Shown: piece by piece, positions 1-8,036 of the stretch
Position numbering within the stretch: position 1 is the first letter of the stretch
Layout: every line of letters starts with the position of its first letter
Position numbers and translations under genes: made by a program
The notes under the pieces: generated by a model
The model's input: the letters and a program-made list of their open reading frames with translations, nothing else
The model's database searches: none
What the model was told of the DNA's origin: nothing
Assembly (NCBI GenBank): GCA_003520455.1
Contig: DOUV01000651.1
Location: forward strand, 1-14,128
DNA length: 14,128 nt
Reading direction: 5' to 3'
From: Chloroflexota bacterium
Lineage (GTDB): Bacteria > Chloroflexota > Anaerolineae > Ardenticatenales > Ardenticatenaceae

Positions 1-435
1 CACGCCCCCGCCGTACGTCCCAACGAGGCCGCCCGGCGCCAGGCCGGTGACGTCGGCACTCGCGAGCCCAGCCTCACCGCGGCTCCAGGCATGCCAGTTG
101 CCGTCCCGATCGCGGCGGGCCAGTCCCTTCGTGGTGCCGACCCACAGGGTACCACCGTCAACCAGGAGGGCGGTCACAGCGGCTTCCGGCAGGGGTACCT
201 GGACAGGTGAGATACGAGCATCCTCCAGGCGGTCCAGTCCGGCGAGCGAGCCGATCAGGAGTCCTTCATCCTCGACGGCCAGCGCCGTTACCCCGTTGCT
301 GCGCAATCCCTCCGCCCGCGCGAGATGTTGGATATCGAGTCCGCCCGGGTCCGCCATTCCCACTCGCTGGCTGGCACTCGCTATCACCAGCACCAGGAGG
401 ATGACCTCAAAAAGTCTCAAACTCGACAGTCTCAT
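1..435 (-). CDS. Secreted beta-propeller protein, N-terminal part (cut by window edge)
   Basis: The frame opens with ATG at 435 and stays open for 145 codons to the left edge, so only the N-terminus is present. Residues 1-8 are MRLSSLRL, followed by a hydrophobic run (VILLVLVIASAS), which looks like a signal peptide; the protein is probably exported. Behind it come repeated beta-strand units of the kind found in two-component-regulator propellers: NGVTALAVEDEGLLIGSLAG (about residues 55-74), then VTALLVDGGTLWVGTTKGL (about 87-105), then ADVTGLAPGGLVGTYGGG. Each has the turn-and-strand form LxxGxLxxGTxxGL. Such propellers occur as sensor domains of hybrid kinases or as free periplasmic proteins; the rest of the gene would decide. 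It lies 111 bases downstream of the permease on the same strand and could be co-transcribed. No clear ribosome binding site is visible. The propeller family is fairly sure; the role is unknown. Confidence 0.75.
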   Translation of the reverse strand, partial: MRLSSLRLFEVILLVLVIASASQRVGMADPGGLDIQHLARAEGLRSNGVTALAVEDEGLLIGSLAGLDRLEDARISPVQVPLPEAAVTALLVDGGTLWVGTTKGLARRDRDGNWHAWSRGEAGLASADVTGLAPGGLVGTYGGGV

Positions 436-515
436 CGGTGCCTGGCCATTTCTCGATAGACGGCTGGAGATTGAAAGGTGTGGCGCTCGCTTCCAACCGA
501 ACCCCATGCCCAACG

Positions 516-550
516 CCTCACCCTCTCATCTCCAATCTCTAACCTCTCAT
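516..550. repeat. Degenerate tandem heptamer array
   Basis: On the plus strand the bases divide cleanly into seven-base units: CCTCACC, CTCTCAT, CTCCAAT, CTCTAAC, CTCTCAT. The consensus is about CTYYMAY. The last unit overlaps the stop codon of the permease (547-549). A short inverted counterpart, GGAGATTG at 466-473, can pair over seven bases (GAGATTG 467-473 with CAATCTC 533-539). A related array with the same period lies at 4463-4483. Confidence 0.5.
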
Positions 551-2892
551 TCGTACCGCAGCGCCTCAGCGGCCGGAACGCTCGCTGCCGCGAAGGCGGG
601 TCCGATACTCGCGATCAGGCTGAGAACCAGCGCGAATGCCAGACTGCCGGGCAGGAAGATCGCGGGGAAAACGTAGGGCAGGCCGAAGAGGACCGTGCTC
701 ATCGCGGCGATGAAGAGGCGCCCCAGCAACCAGCCAAGGATGACGCCCAGCAGCCACCCGAGAAACCCGACGGTGAGCCCCTCGGCGAGAAAGGTTTCGA
801 TGATTTGGAGGCTATCGCTGCCCAGGGCCCGCAGCACACCAATCTCGCGGCGCCGTTCGAGGACGTTGAGCGCCAGCGTATTGAGCAGACCGATGGCGCC
901 GATCAGACCGACGAGGAGAACCATGCCGCGCAGCGCCGCAGTCAAGATGCGCGTTTGGGCCTGGGCGGCCTCGAACTCGGCCAGGGCAGGCTCACTGTTG
1001 GGCTTGAGGGGGGCAAAGCGGCGCTCGAGCGTGCCCAACACCTGCTTCATGCCCGCCAGGTCGCGCGGCGCCAGGCTGAGGGCGTAGAGGTCGGCGCGCC
1101 GGCGGTCGTTGACCAACGGAGCCATCGTCGGCAGCGGCACGAAGACCTTGGCTGTCACGGTGCTGCCGAGGAAGATCGAGTTGTCGTGGACTACCCCGCG
1201 CACACGGACCAGGCGCTGCTCGCGGCCGACCTGCAGCAGCACGTCATCGCCGGGGCGTAGATGGCGGGCGTGAGCGAGGTCCTCACTGATGACGACCTCG
1301 TTCGGCACGCGGGAATCGAGCCAGCGACCGGCGCGGAGAACGGGGTGATAGAGGCGTGTATCGGCCGGAAGTCCCCAGCACCGGGCGCGATCGCGGCCGG
1401 CCCAGCAGTCGCGCAGGAGCCAGCCCTCGGCAGCCGTGACACCCGGGACCGCTCGCAGGCTCTCGGCCAGCCCCTGGTCGCTCCCCCGGCTGAAGATCGC
1501 CCAGGCATCCGCGGTATAGATCTCGAAGACATCGTCGATGGTGCGGGCGACGCTGGCATCGGTGGCGCTCGCGGCCAGAAGCGCGGCCACCGCCAGGGCG
1601 ACGACCGCGATGGTGACGCCCGCTCGCGCCTTGCGACGCGCCAGGTTGCGGATGGCCATCGCGGCCAACGGCACATTGCGTAGGATCGCGGTCAGACCGC
1701 GAGCCAGGCGGTCGATCGCCTGGAGGCCGTAACTCTGGCTGATGCCGTAAGTCGTCAACGTGCGCTGGACCGCGATGCCGGCGGCCTGCCAGGCCGGGAT
1801 GAGGCCACCCAGGAGGCTCAGGCCGAGGCCAACGACGGTACCCAATGCCAGCGCGGCCGGCTCGATCATCAGCCCCGGCTCCAGGTTGGCCACCCCACCG
1901 AGCACGCGCAGCAGCACGAAGCCAAGGGCCGTGCCGGCAACGAGGCCGACCGCCGTGCCGGCCCCACCGTAAAGCAGGGCCGCCACCAGATAGGTGAAGA
2001 GGATCTGCCAACTGGTGGCGCCCACGGCTTTCATGATCCCGATCTCGCGGGTGCTCTCGGCCACCAGCGCGCTGAGCGTGTTGGCGACCAGGAAGCCACT
2101 CAAGAGCAGCCCGAGTGCGGCGAAGAGATAGAGCAGCGCGAAGAGGGCGTCCAACTCGCGCTTGCCGGGATAGGTGTCGGGGGCGCGCAGGCGGGGGGCC
2201 GCGTGCTGGATTCCGCGGCGGTCGAGCAGCATCGTCACCTCGCGTGCGACAGTCTGGGGATCGGCGTTGGGCGCAGTACGGATGTTGAGTTGGTTGCTAC
2301 CCGAGATATTGAGGATCGCACGGATGAGGGAGGCGTGAACGTAGAGCGTGGGGAGTCCGGTGATCTGGGCCGAGAGCGTGGTGGGTGCCCGGGCCAGCCC
2401 ACTGATGGTCAGCGGACGCTCACGTCCATTCTGATCCCGGTAGCTGACTGTGTCGCCGATGCGCATGCCCGCTTGGGCAGCACCGTCTGGCTCAATGAGC
2501 GCCTCATCACTCCTCGGCCACTGCCCCGCGACCAGAACGATGCGATTGACCGGCTGGGTCTTGAAATTATCGAGCCCGACGAAGTGGAAGTTGGTCGGTC
2601 GCCCGCCCAACCGGCCGGTGAGATAATGATCCATTCGCAGATCGGTGGTCGAGATATCGGGCCGGCCGGCCAGCATCCGGGCGAGTCCAGCCGGCGCGTC
2701 CCAGACCCACATCGTGATGTCCGCCTGGCTGCTCTGATCAAAGGCGACGGCCTGAGCACGGACGAACCCACGTGCGGTACTCACGATGGCGACCAGCCCG
2801 GCGACGCCGGCCATCACCCCAAGCACGGTCAACGTGGAGCGCACCCGGCGACCGACGAGGTCGCGCCAGGCTTTGCGGAGGAGCCCCAACAC
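547..2892 (-). CDS. FtsX/MacB-type ABC transporter permease with two modules
   Basis: This is a 781-residue inner-membrane protein built as two similar halves. Each half has an N-terminal membrane helix (about 20-40 and 424-441), a large extracytoplasmic domain (about 45-245 and 445-665), and a C-terminal FtsX core of three helices. Both cores carry the conserved cytoplasmic segment after the first core helix: STREIGIMKAVGAT (280-293) and ERRREIGVLRALG (679-691). The protein ends in EALRYE, a usual FtsX-family ending. Such proteins work with a LolD/MacB-type ATPase in lipoprotein, peptide or drug export; no ATPase is in this window, so the partner must lie elsewhere. I chose GTG at 2892, since the open frame continues upstream to 3078 only as a low-complexity shadow inside the preceding gene. 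The start has no good ribosome binding site and lies 16 bases after that gene's stop, which suggests coupling. The family is certain; the substrate is unknown. Confidence 0.9.
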   Translation of the reverse strand: MLGLLRKAWRDLVGRRVRSTLTVLGVMAGVAGLVAIVSTARGFVRAQAVAFDQSSQADITMWVWDAPAGLARMLAGRPDISTTDLRMDHYLTGRLGGRPTNFHFVGLDNFKTQPVNRIVLVAGQWPRSDEALIEPDGAAQAGMRIGDTVSYRDQNGRERPLTISGLARAPTTLSAQITGLPTLYVHASLIRAILNISGSNQLNIRTAPNADPQTVAREVTMLLDRRGIQHAAPRLRAPDTYPGKRELDALFALLYLFAALGLLLSGFLVANTLSALVAESTREIGIMKAVGATSWQILFTYLVAALLYGGAGTAVGLVAGTALGFVLLRVLGGVANLEPGLMIEPAALALGTVVGLGLSLLGGLIPAWQAAGIAVQRTLTTYGISQSYGLQAIDRLARGLTAILRNVPLAAMAIRNLARRKARAGVTIAVVALAVAALLAASATDASVARTIDDVFEIYTADAWAIFSRGSDQGLAESLRAVPGVTAAEGWLLRDCWAGRDRARCWGLPADTRLYHPVLRAGRWLDSRVPNEVVISEDLAHARHLRPGDDVLLQVGREQRLVRVRGVVHDNSIFLGSTVTAKVFVPLPTMAPLVNDRRRADLYALSLAPRDLAGMKQVLGTLERRFAPLKPNSEPALAEFEAAQAQTRILTAALRGMVLLVGLIGAIGLLNTLALNVLERRREIGVLRALGSDSLQIIETFLAEGLTVGFLGWLLGVILGWLLGRLFIAAMSTVLFGLPYVFPAIFLPGSLAFALVLSLIASIGPAFAAASVPAAEALRYE

Positions 2893-2908
2893 GGTAGCGC
2901 CGGGTTTT

Positions 2909-3220
2909 CTAGGCCGGGGGTGGCGGTGAGCTCTGGCGCAGGGCCGCCACCAGTTCCTCGGGGCTGAGCTGATCTGCGCGGAATTCGTGCAGGATAATTG
3001 GAAGCAGGTCGCGCAGCAAGGCGGTGCGCTGCTCGTCGTTGAGGCTCGTGAGCATCCTGCCAACGGCGTTGCCCACAATCTCTCGCGAGAATGCCATGCG
3101 CTCCTCGGGGGTCATGTGGGAGAGCACGGTGTCAACGGTGTCGTCCATGATCTCTTTGAGGTCTTCGACCGTTAACGTTTTGATGAGCTCGTTGGCAACG
3201 TTCTTGAACAGGCTTCGCAT
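2909..3220 (-). CDS. Small helical protein of unknown function
   Basis: I do not recognise this 103-residue protein. The start is ATG at 3220 with GGAG about 6 bases ahead; an in-frame ATG at 3304 would add an unlikely Cys/Pro-rich tail. The chain is predicted to be nearly all alpha-helix, charged and soluble, with no signal peptide or membrane segment. It contains four similar helix-start motifs, LTVEDL (16-21), MTPEER (36-41), LNDEQR (60-65) and LSPEEL (85-90), 20-25 residues apart, each followed by a helix. This suggests an internal helical repeat. It ends in a Pro-rich tail (SSPPPPA). It is the first gene of a probable operon with the permease 16 bases downstream and is divergent from rmd. 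It could be a small regulator or an adaptor of the permease, but nothing in the sequence proves that. Confidence 0.7.
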   Translation of the reverse strand: MRSLFKNVANELIKTLTVEDLKEIMDDTVDTVLSHMTPEERMAFSREIVGNAVGRMLTSLNDEQRTALLRDLLPIILHEFRADQLSPEELVAALRQSSPPPPA

Positions 3221-3256
3221 TGCGCTCTCCGTCGGGTGTACTGATCGGGGCGTTGG

Positions 3257-3262
3257 ATTGTA
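3257..3262 (-). promoter_or_regulatory. Possible -10 element for the minus-strand operon
   Basis: Read on the minus strand the bases are TACAAT (5 of 6 to the sigma70 -10 consensus), about 37 bases before the ATG at 3220. The sequence 17 bases further upstream (TTCGCC) is a poor -35. The position is right for the divergent operon, but the call rests mainly on one hexamer. Confidence 0.3.
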
Positions 3263-3379
3263 GCATACAACCGGCGCGAGGCGAAGATGAAGCCGGCGGT
3301 CCACGGTGGCTCAAAAGTCGAGCGGTAGAAGTGCGACGGATCGCGACAGTTGCCCAACCCGGCACTCCCCGGCCGGACG

Positions 3380-3408
3380 TTGCGAGCTGATACGTTCTGC
3401 GTTATAAT
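3380..3408 (+). promoter_or_regulatory. Strong sigma70-type promoter ahead of rmd
   Basis: TTGCGA at 3380-3385 (4 of 6 to the -35 consensus) and a perfect TATAAT at 3403-3408 are separated by exactly 17 bases. In GC-rich DNA this is unlikely to be chance. Transcription should start near 3415, leaving a leader of about 33 bases before the GTG of rmd. It is the best promoter in the window and probably drives rmd-gmd and perhaps the genes beyond. Confidence 0.75.
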
Positions 3409-3447
3409 CCCGCGTCTTGTGTTAATAGATACAAATGGAGCCATGGC

Positions 3448-4416
3448 GTGCGAGCGCTGATTACAGGTATTGGTGGATTTGCCGGAAGCTATCTTGCTGA
3501 GCACCTGCTCGCCGCTGGTTGCGATGAGATCTGGGGTGTTATTCTAACCGGACCCGGACAGGCCGCCCATCTACAGGACCAGGTCCGCCTCGTCGAAGCC
3601 GATCTCACTGATCCCGAACGCGTTCGTGATCTCCTCGCCGCTGTTCAGCCCGACCGGATTTATCACCTGGCCGGCCAGAGTTTCGTGGCCATCTCGTGGC
3701 GCGATCCCTGGCCGACCCTTGAGACCAACATTCGCGCGCAACTCAACCTGCTGGAGGCGATGGTTCGTTTGCGGCTGAATGCGCGCATCCTGGTTGTGGG
3801 CTCGCAGGATGAGTACGGCAAAGTCGAGGCCGACGAGCTCCCGATTCAGGAAACGACCCCCTTGCGACCCGACAGCCCGTACGGTGTGAGCAAGGTCACA
3901 CAGGACCTCTTGGGCTTGCAGTACTTCTACAGCTACGGGGTGCATGCCGTGCGAGTCCGGCCCTTCAATCATATCGGCCCGCGCCAGAACGACCGCTTTG
4001 TGGTGCCGGCGTTCAGTCACCAGATCGCGGAGGCCGAGGTTGGGCTGCGGCCGGCCGTGATTCACGTCGGGAACCTTGAGACCGCCCGCGATTTCAGTGA
4101 TGTCCGGGATATCGTCCGCGCCTACCACCTGCTGCTCGAGCGGGGAACCGCGGGCGAGGTGTACAATATTGGACGTGGGCGTCCCTACCCCATCCGCACC
4201 CTGCTGGCGCTCCTGCTCGACATGAGTACGATCGAGATCACGATCGTACAAGATCCCAAGCGGCTGCGGCCGTCCGACGTTCCCGTTTCCTACGCGGACA
4301 TCTCCAAAATCCGGGCGGCGGTCGGTTGGGAGCCACGCATCTCCTTCGAAACCAGCGTGCGGGACGTGCTTGAGTATTGGCGTGCCCAGGTCGCAGAGGT
4401 GGTACGAAACAGGTAG
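3448..4416 (+). CDS. rmd: GDP-6-deoxy-D-mannose reductase (Rmd-like SDR)
   Basis: This 322-residue extended short-chain dehydrogenase should reduce GDP-4-keto-6-deoxy-D-mannose to GDP-D-rhamnose in the cytoplasm, using NAD(P)H. The nucleotide-binding GxxGxxG is in TGIGGFAG (6-13). The catalytic set is Ser119 in VGSQDEYG and Tyr145/Lys149 in SPYGVSK. The stretches RPFNHIGPRQ and VGNLETARDFSDVRDIVRAY are typical of the Rmd branch and differ from GDP-fucose synthases. The start is GTG at 3448 with GGAG (3437-3440) seven bases ahead. Two nearby ATGs (3435 and 3443) are out of frame; the one at 3443 opens a five-codon ORF ending inside rmd. The neighbour gmd makes its substrate, which supports the call. 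GDP-4-keto-6-deoxymannose could also be used by other enzymes, so the exact product remains an inference. Confidence 0.85.
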   Translation: MRALITGIGGFAGSYLAEHLLAAGCDEIWGVILTGPGQAAHLQDQVRLVEADLTDPERVRDLLAAVQPDRIYHLAGQSFVAISWRDPWPTLETNIRAQLNLLEAMVRLRLNARILVVGSQDEYGKVEADELPIQETTPLRPDSPYGVSKVTQDLLGLQYFYSYGVHAVRVRPFNHIGPRQNDRFVVPAFSHQIAEAEVGLRPAVIHVGNLETARDFSDVRDIVRAYHLLLERGTAGEVYNIGRGRPYPIRTLLALLLDMSTIEITIVQDPKRLRPSDVPVSYADISKIRAAVGWEPRISFETSVRDVLEYWRAQVAEVVRNR

Positions 4417-4462
4417 CGGGATACAAGGTTGCAGGGGAAAGGTGCTGTGCCGGCGAAGCAAT

Positions 4463-4483
4463 CTTCAACTTTTAACTTTCCAA
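4463..4483. repeat. Heptamer repeat between rmd and gmd
   Basis: Three seven-base units follow one another: CTTCAAC, TTTTAAC, TTTCCAA. They match the pattern YTYYAAY also seen at 516-550. The array lies 24 bases before the start of gmd, in the 91-base gap after rmd, which is otherwise without recognised features apart from the gmd ribosome binding site. Confidence 0.4.
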
Positions 4484-4495
4484 CCTGTGACGTGA

Positions 4496-5530
<1,035 letters not shown>

Positions 5531-5579
5531 GTTGGGGGTGGGCTGGTAGCCGTGGCCAGATTCCTGCTGATCCTACGAG

Positions 5580-5587
5580 AGGAGGTG
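5580..5587 (+). promoter_or_regulatory. Ribosome binding site that fixes the phosphohexomutase start
   Basis: AGGAGGTG is a near-perfect anti-16S match six bases before GTG at 5594. It overrides the longer open frame that begins at GTG 5552, whose extra 14 residues include the binding site itself and do not belong to the family. Confidence 0.85.
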
Positions 5588-5593
5588 TCTATA

Positions 5594-7024
5594 GTGGATG
5601 AGGTAATCAAGTTCGGGACAGACGGGTGGCGCGGCGTAATCGCCGAAGATTATACCTTTGACAACGTCCGCCGTGTCGCGCAAGCCTATGCTGCCTATCT
5701 CAAAGAGATCGGCGATGCCGGCAAGGGCATTGTCATTGGCTACGATTACCGTTTCGCCAGTGAATACTTCGCCGCCACCACGGCCGAGGTCATGGCCGGC
5801 AACGGCATCCATGTCTACCTCACGGCGGGCCCGATGCCCACGCCGGTGATCTCGTTTGCAACTCTCTGGATGCAGGCCGGGGGTGCGGTCAACATCACCG
5901 CCAGCCACAATCCTCCTACCGACAACGGGTTCAAGATTCGGGCCAGCTATGGCGGGGCAGTCGCCAGCGAGAAGTTGAAGGACGTGGAAAAGCATCTCCC
6001 CCAGGACCAGAGTGGGGTGCGGCGGCTTCCACACGAGCAGGCCGAAGCCCAAGGACTGCTCGAGTATATCGATCCGACCGAGGCCTACGTCGAGCAGCTC
6101 AAGCGGCTGGTCAATATCGAGCGGATTCGAGGGGCAGGGCTCAAGGTGGTCCACGACGCGATGTGGGGTGTTGGTGCCGGCTGGTTTCCCAGGATTCTGG
6201 GTCCCGACAGCCGAACGATCATCCACGAGATCCACAATGTGCGCAACCCGATCTTCCCGGAGATGGAGCGGCCCGAGCCGATCCCACCCAACACGGCCGT
6301 GTGCCAGGCCACCGTGCCGGAGGTTGGTGCCGCTGTTGGGATCCTCACGGACGGCGACGCCGATCGCATTGGCATCGTCGCCGACAATGGCGATTTTGTG
6401 AACCAGCTCCAGGTCTACGCCTTGCTCGCCTACTATCTGCTCGAGGTCCAGGGCGAGCGCGGCGCGATTGTCAAGACACTCAGCACGACCTCGATGCTCG
6501 AGAAACTCGGCCAACTCTACGGTGTCCCGGTCTACGAGACGGGCGTCGGCTTCAAGTACGTCGCGCCGAAGATGATCGAGACCGAGGCCATGATCGGCGG
6601 CGAGGAGAGCGGCGGCTACGCCTTCCGGGGCCATGTCCCCGAACGTGATGGCCTGCTGGCCGGATTGATGTTCCTCGACTTGATGGTTCAGACTGGGAGG
6701 ACGCCTACTCAACTCATCGAAGATCTCTACGCCAGGGTCGGCCGCCACTACTACGACCGGGTGGATGTTCCCTATCCTCCGGAGCAGCGTGACGAGATCC
6801 TTGAGCGGGTGCGAGCCGCCCGGCCGAAGACGCTGGCCGGCTTCCCAGTCGAGCGAATCGATACGACCGACGGCTGGAAATACTACCTTGGCAACGACGG
6901 GGGCTGGCTGTTGATCCGCTTCAGCGGCACCGAGCCGGTCATGCGGGTCTACACCGAGACCCTCGACCCCGACAATGTCGAGAAGATTCTACAGGCCGGA
7001 CTCAAGTTGGCCGGCGTCGAATGA
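5594..7024 (+). CDS. Phosphomannomutase/phosphoglucomutase family enzyme
   Basis: This 476-residue alpha-D-phosphohexomutase moves phosphate between C6 and C1 of a hexose phosphate. Here it most likely makes mannose-1-phosphate for GDP-mannose. All four functional loops are visible: TASHNP (102-107) with the phosphorylated Ser104, DGDADR (253-258) binding magnesium, GEESGG (336-341) for sugar recognition, and RFSGTEP (442-448) for the substrate phosphate. The N-terminus FGTDGWRGVI is typical. The GEESGG loop fits dual mannose/glucose mutases as well as phosphoglucomutases; glucosamine mutase is less likely but not excluded. It lies 63 bases after gmd with its own strong ribosome binding site. 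A mannose-1-phosphate guanylyltransferase, the missing step, is not in the window. Confidence 0.92.
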   Translation: MDEVIKFGTDGWRGVIAEDYTFDNVRRVAQAYAAYLKEIGDAGKGIVIGYDYRFASEYFAATTAEVMAGNGIHVYLTAGPMPTPVISFATLWMQAGGAVNITASHNPPTDNGFKIRASYGGAVASEKLKDVEKHLPQDQSGVRRLPHEQAEAQGLLEYIDPTEAYVEQLKRLVNIERIRGAGLKVVHDAMWGVGAGWFPRILGPDSRTIIHEIHNVRNPIFPEMERPEPIPPNTAVCQATVPEVGAAVGILTDGDADRIGIVADNGDFVNQLQVYALLAYYLLEVQGERGAIVKTLSTTSMLEKLGQLYGVPVYETGVGFKYVAPKMIETEAMIGGEESGGYAFRGHVPERDGLLAGLMFLDLMVQTGRTPTQLIEDLYARVGRHYYDRVDVPYPPEQRDEILERVRAARPKTLAGFPVERIDTTDGWKYYLGNDGGWLLIRFSGTEPVMRVYTETLDPDNVEKILQAGLKLAGVE

Positions 7025-7037
7025 TGAATGATCAGCC

Positions 7038-7074
7038 GCGGCGGTCCGTCATCTGTTGACCTGGAGACCGCTGC
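7038..7074 (+). repeat. Hairpin after the phosphohexomutase gene
   Basis: GCGGCGGTC (7038-7046) can pair with GACCGCTGC (7066-7074) over nine bases with one G-U pair and a 19-base loop, starting 13 bases after the stop. No T-run follows, so it is not a standard intrinsic terminator. A second pairing, GTCCGT (7044-7049) with ACGGAC (7083-7088), excludes the first. The rest of the 122-base gap holds only the RTTCCRC words before tatD. Confidence 0.35.
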
Positions 7075-7129
7075 CAATGACCACGGACAGCAGCCGCGAC
7101 TCTGGAACCATAAACTTCTAAAATTGATC

Positions 7130-7143
7130 ATTCCGCGTTCCAC
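7130..7143. repeat. Paired heptamer word before the TatD gene
   Basis: ATTCCGC and GTTCCAC stand side by side (pattern RTTCCRC), followed by GTT and then the ATG at 7147. The seven-base period matches the arrays at 516 and 4463, but the word is different. It occupies the place where a ribosome binding site should be. Confidence 0.3.
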
Positions 7144-7146
7144 GTT

Positions 7147-7941
7147 ATGCTTATAGATACTCACGTTCACCTTGACTTCCACCAGTTCGACCGCGACCGC
7201 GACGCTGTGATCGGTCGGGCGGCGGAGGCCGGAGTGATGCAGATGATAACCATCGGAACGGACCTGGCCACCAGCCGCGCCGCCATTGGGCTGGCCGAGC
7301 GCTACGCGGGAGTCTTTGCGGCCGTCGGGGTCCATCCCAACGATTCAGCCGCTTGGGACCCAATCGAAACGCCGGCAGAACTGCGCGCGCTGGCGGCCCA
7401 TCCCAAAGTGGTGGCAATCGGTGAAATCGGCCTGGATTACTACTGGGAGCGCGTGCCCCATGACCACCAGGCGCGGGTCTTTCAGCAGCAGCTCGAACTG
7501 GCGGCCGAGCGAGACCTCCCGGTGGTCATTCACGACCGCGAGGCGCATGCCGACCTGATGACGATTCTGAGGCAGTGGGTGAGTGATGTCACCCCACGGC
7601 GGCGGCGTGGGGTGCTCCATTTTTATAGCGGCGATCGGGCGATGGCCGATGAGGCCCTGGCCTTGGGCTTCTGTCTCGGTGTTGATGGCCCCATCACCTA
7701 CAAGAACGCGACCGAGTTGCAGGCACTGGTGGCTGGCCTGCCGCTCGACCGCCTCTTGCTCGAGACCGACGCTCCCTTTCTGGCGCCGCAGCCGTACCGT
7801 GGGAAACGTAACGAGCCCGCATACGTCGTGGAGGTTGCCCGAAAGGTGGCTGAACTCCAGGGTTGTTCATTGGGCACGGTGGCGACGCAGACAACGCGCA
7901 ATGCTCGCGCGCTGTTTGGATTGGAAGAAGCATTTGGCTGA
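7147..7941 (+). CDS. TatD-family metal-dependent hydrolase (DNase)
   Basis: This 264-residue protein has the usual length and all metal-site motifs of the TatD/YcfH branch of the amidohydrolase superfamily. They are DTHVHLD with His6/His8, GVHPND (61-66), GEIGLDYY with Glu93 (92-99), VIHDR with His129, HFYSG with His158 (the family usually has HCFSG), and ETDAPFLAP with Asp208, followed by RGKRNEP. Family members are cytoplasmic magnesium-dependent 3'-5' exonucleases or DNases linked to repair. It has no evident link to the sugar genes around it and probably shares transcription only, as TatD homologues often sit in mixed housekeeping operons. The ATG at 7147 lacks a Shine-Dalgarno sequence, but the family N-terminus begins there and no better start exists. 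Confidence 0.93.
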   Translation: MLIDTHVHLDFHQFDRDRDAVIGRAAEAGVMQMITIGTDLATSRAAIGLAERYAGVFAAVGVHPNDSAAWDPIETPAELRALAAHPKVVAIGEIGLDYYWERVPHDHQARVFQQQLELAAERDLPVVIHDREAHADLMTILRQWVSDVTPRRRRGVLHFYSGDRAMADEALALGFCLGVDGPITYKNATELQALVAGLPLDRLLLETDAPFLAPQPYRGKRNEPAYVVEVARKVAELQGCSLGTVATQTTRNARALFGLEEAFG

Positions 7942-7952
7942 GGACAGGTGAC

Positions 7953-7987
7953 GGAAGACGCTTCGACAACAGAGCGATTAGTCTTCC
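7953..7987 (+). repeat. Inverted repeat between the TatD and polyprenyl synthase genes
   Basis: GGAAGAC (7953-7959) is exactly complementary to GTCTTCC (7981-7987). Inside the loop CGCT (7959-7962) can pair with AGCG (7973-7976), extending the stem with a bulge. It begins 11 bases after the tatD stop and has no T-run behind it. It may be a weak terminator or a structured leader of the next gene. Confidence 0.4.
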
Positions 7988-8013
7988 TTGACCCATCCCG
8001 CACCTTTCGTCTT

Positions 8014-8018
8014 GGAGG
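8014..8018 (+). promoter_or_regulatory. Ribosome binding site that questions the start of the polyprenyl synthase
   Basis: GGAGG lies 18 bases before the GTG at 8037, too far for normal use. It is six bases before an in-frame CTG at 8025, the ideal distance. A CTG start would add four residues to the protein. CTG starts are rare but real in bacteria. Confidence 0.4.
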
Positions 8019-8036
8019 CGGAATCTGGCTCCAATC

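Noticed and set aside
478..1260. Plus-strand open frames along the permease gene (also 2203-2967 and 1261-1683)
   Set aside because: Their sequence is rich in Gln, Arg and Glu with no domain, and they lie opposite a protein with paired FtsX motifs.
3443..3460. Five-codon upstream ORF overlapping the rmd start as an attenuator
   Set aside because: It has no leader-peptide codon bias and no terminator-like structure near it, and the GGAG spacing favours the rmd GTG.
5573..6748. Long minus-strand open frame of 391 codons opposite the phosphohexomutase gene
   Set aside because: The opposite strand holds a complete family match with all catalytic loops. Long antisense frames are expected in GC-rich coding DNA, and this one resembles no family.
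7124..7151. TTGATC and TATGCT spaced 16 bases apart before the TatD gene
   Set aside because: The -10 would overlap the start codon, so transcription would begin inside the gene past the required N-terminal metal motif.
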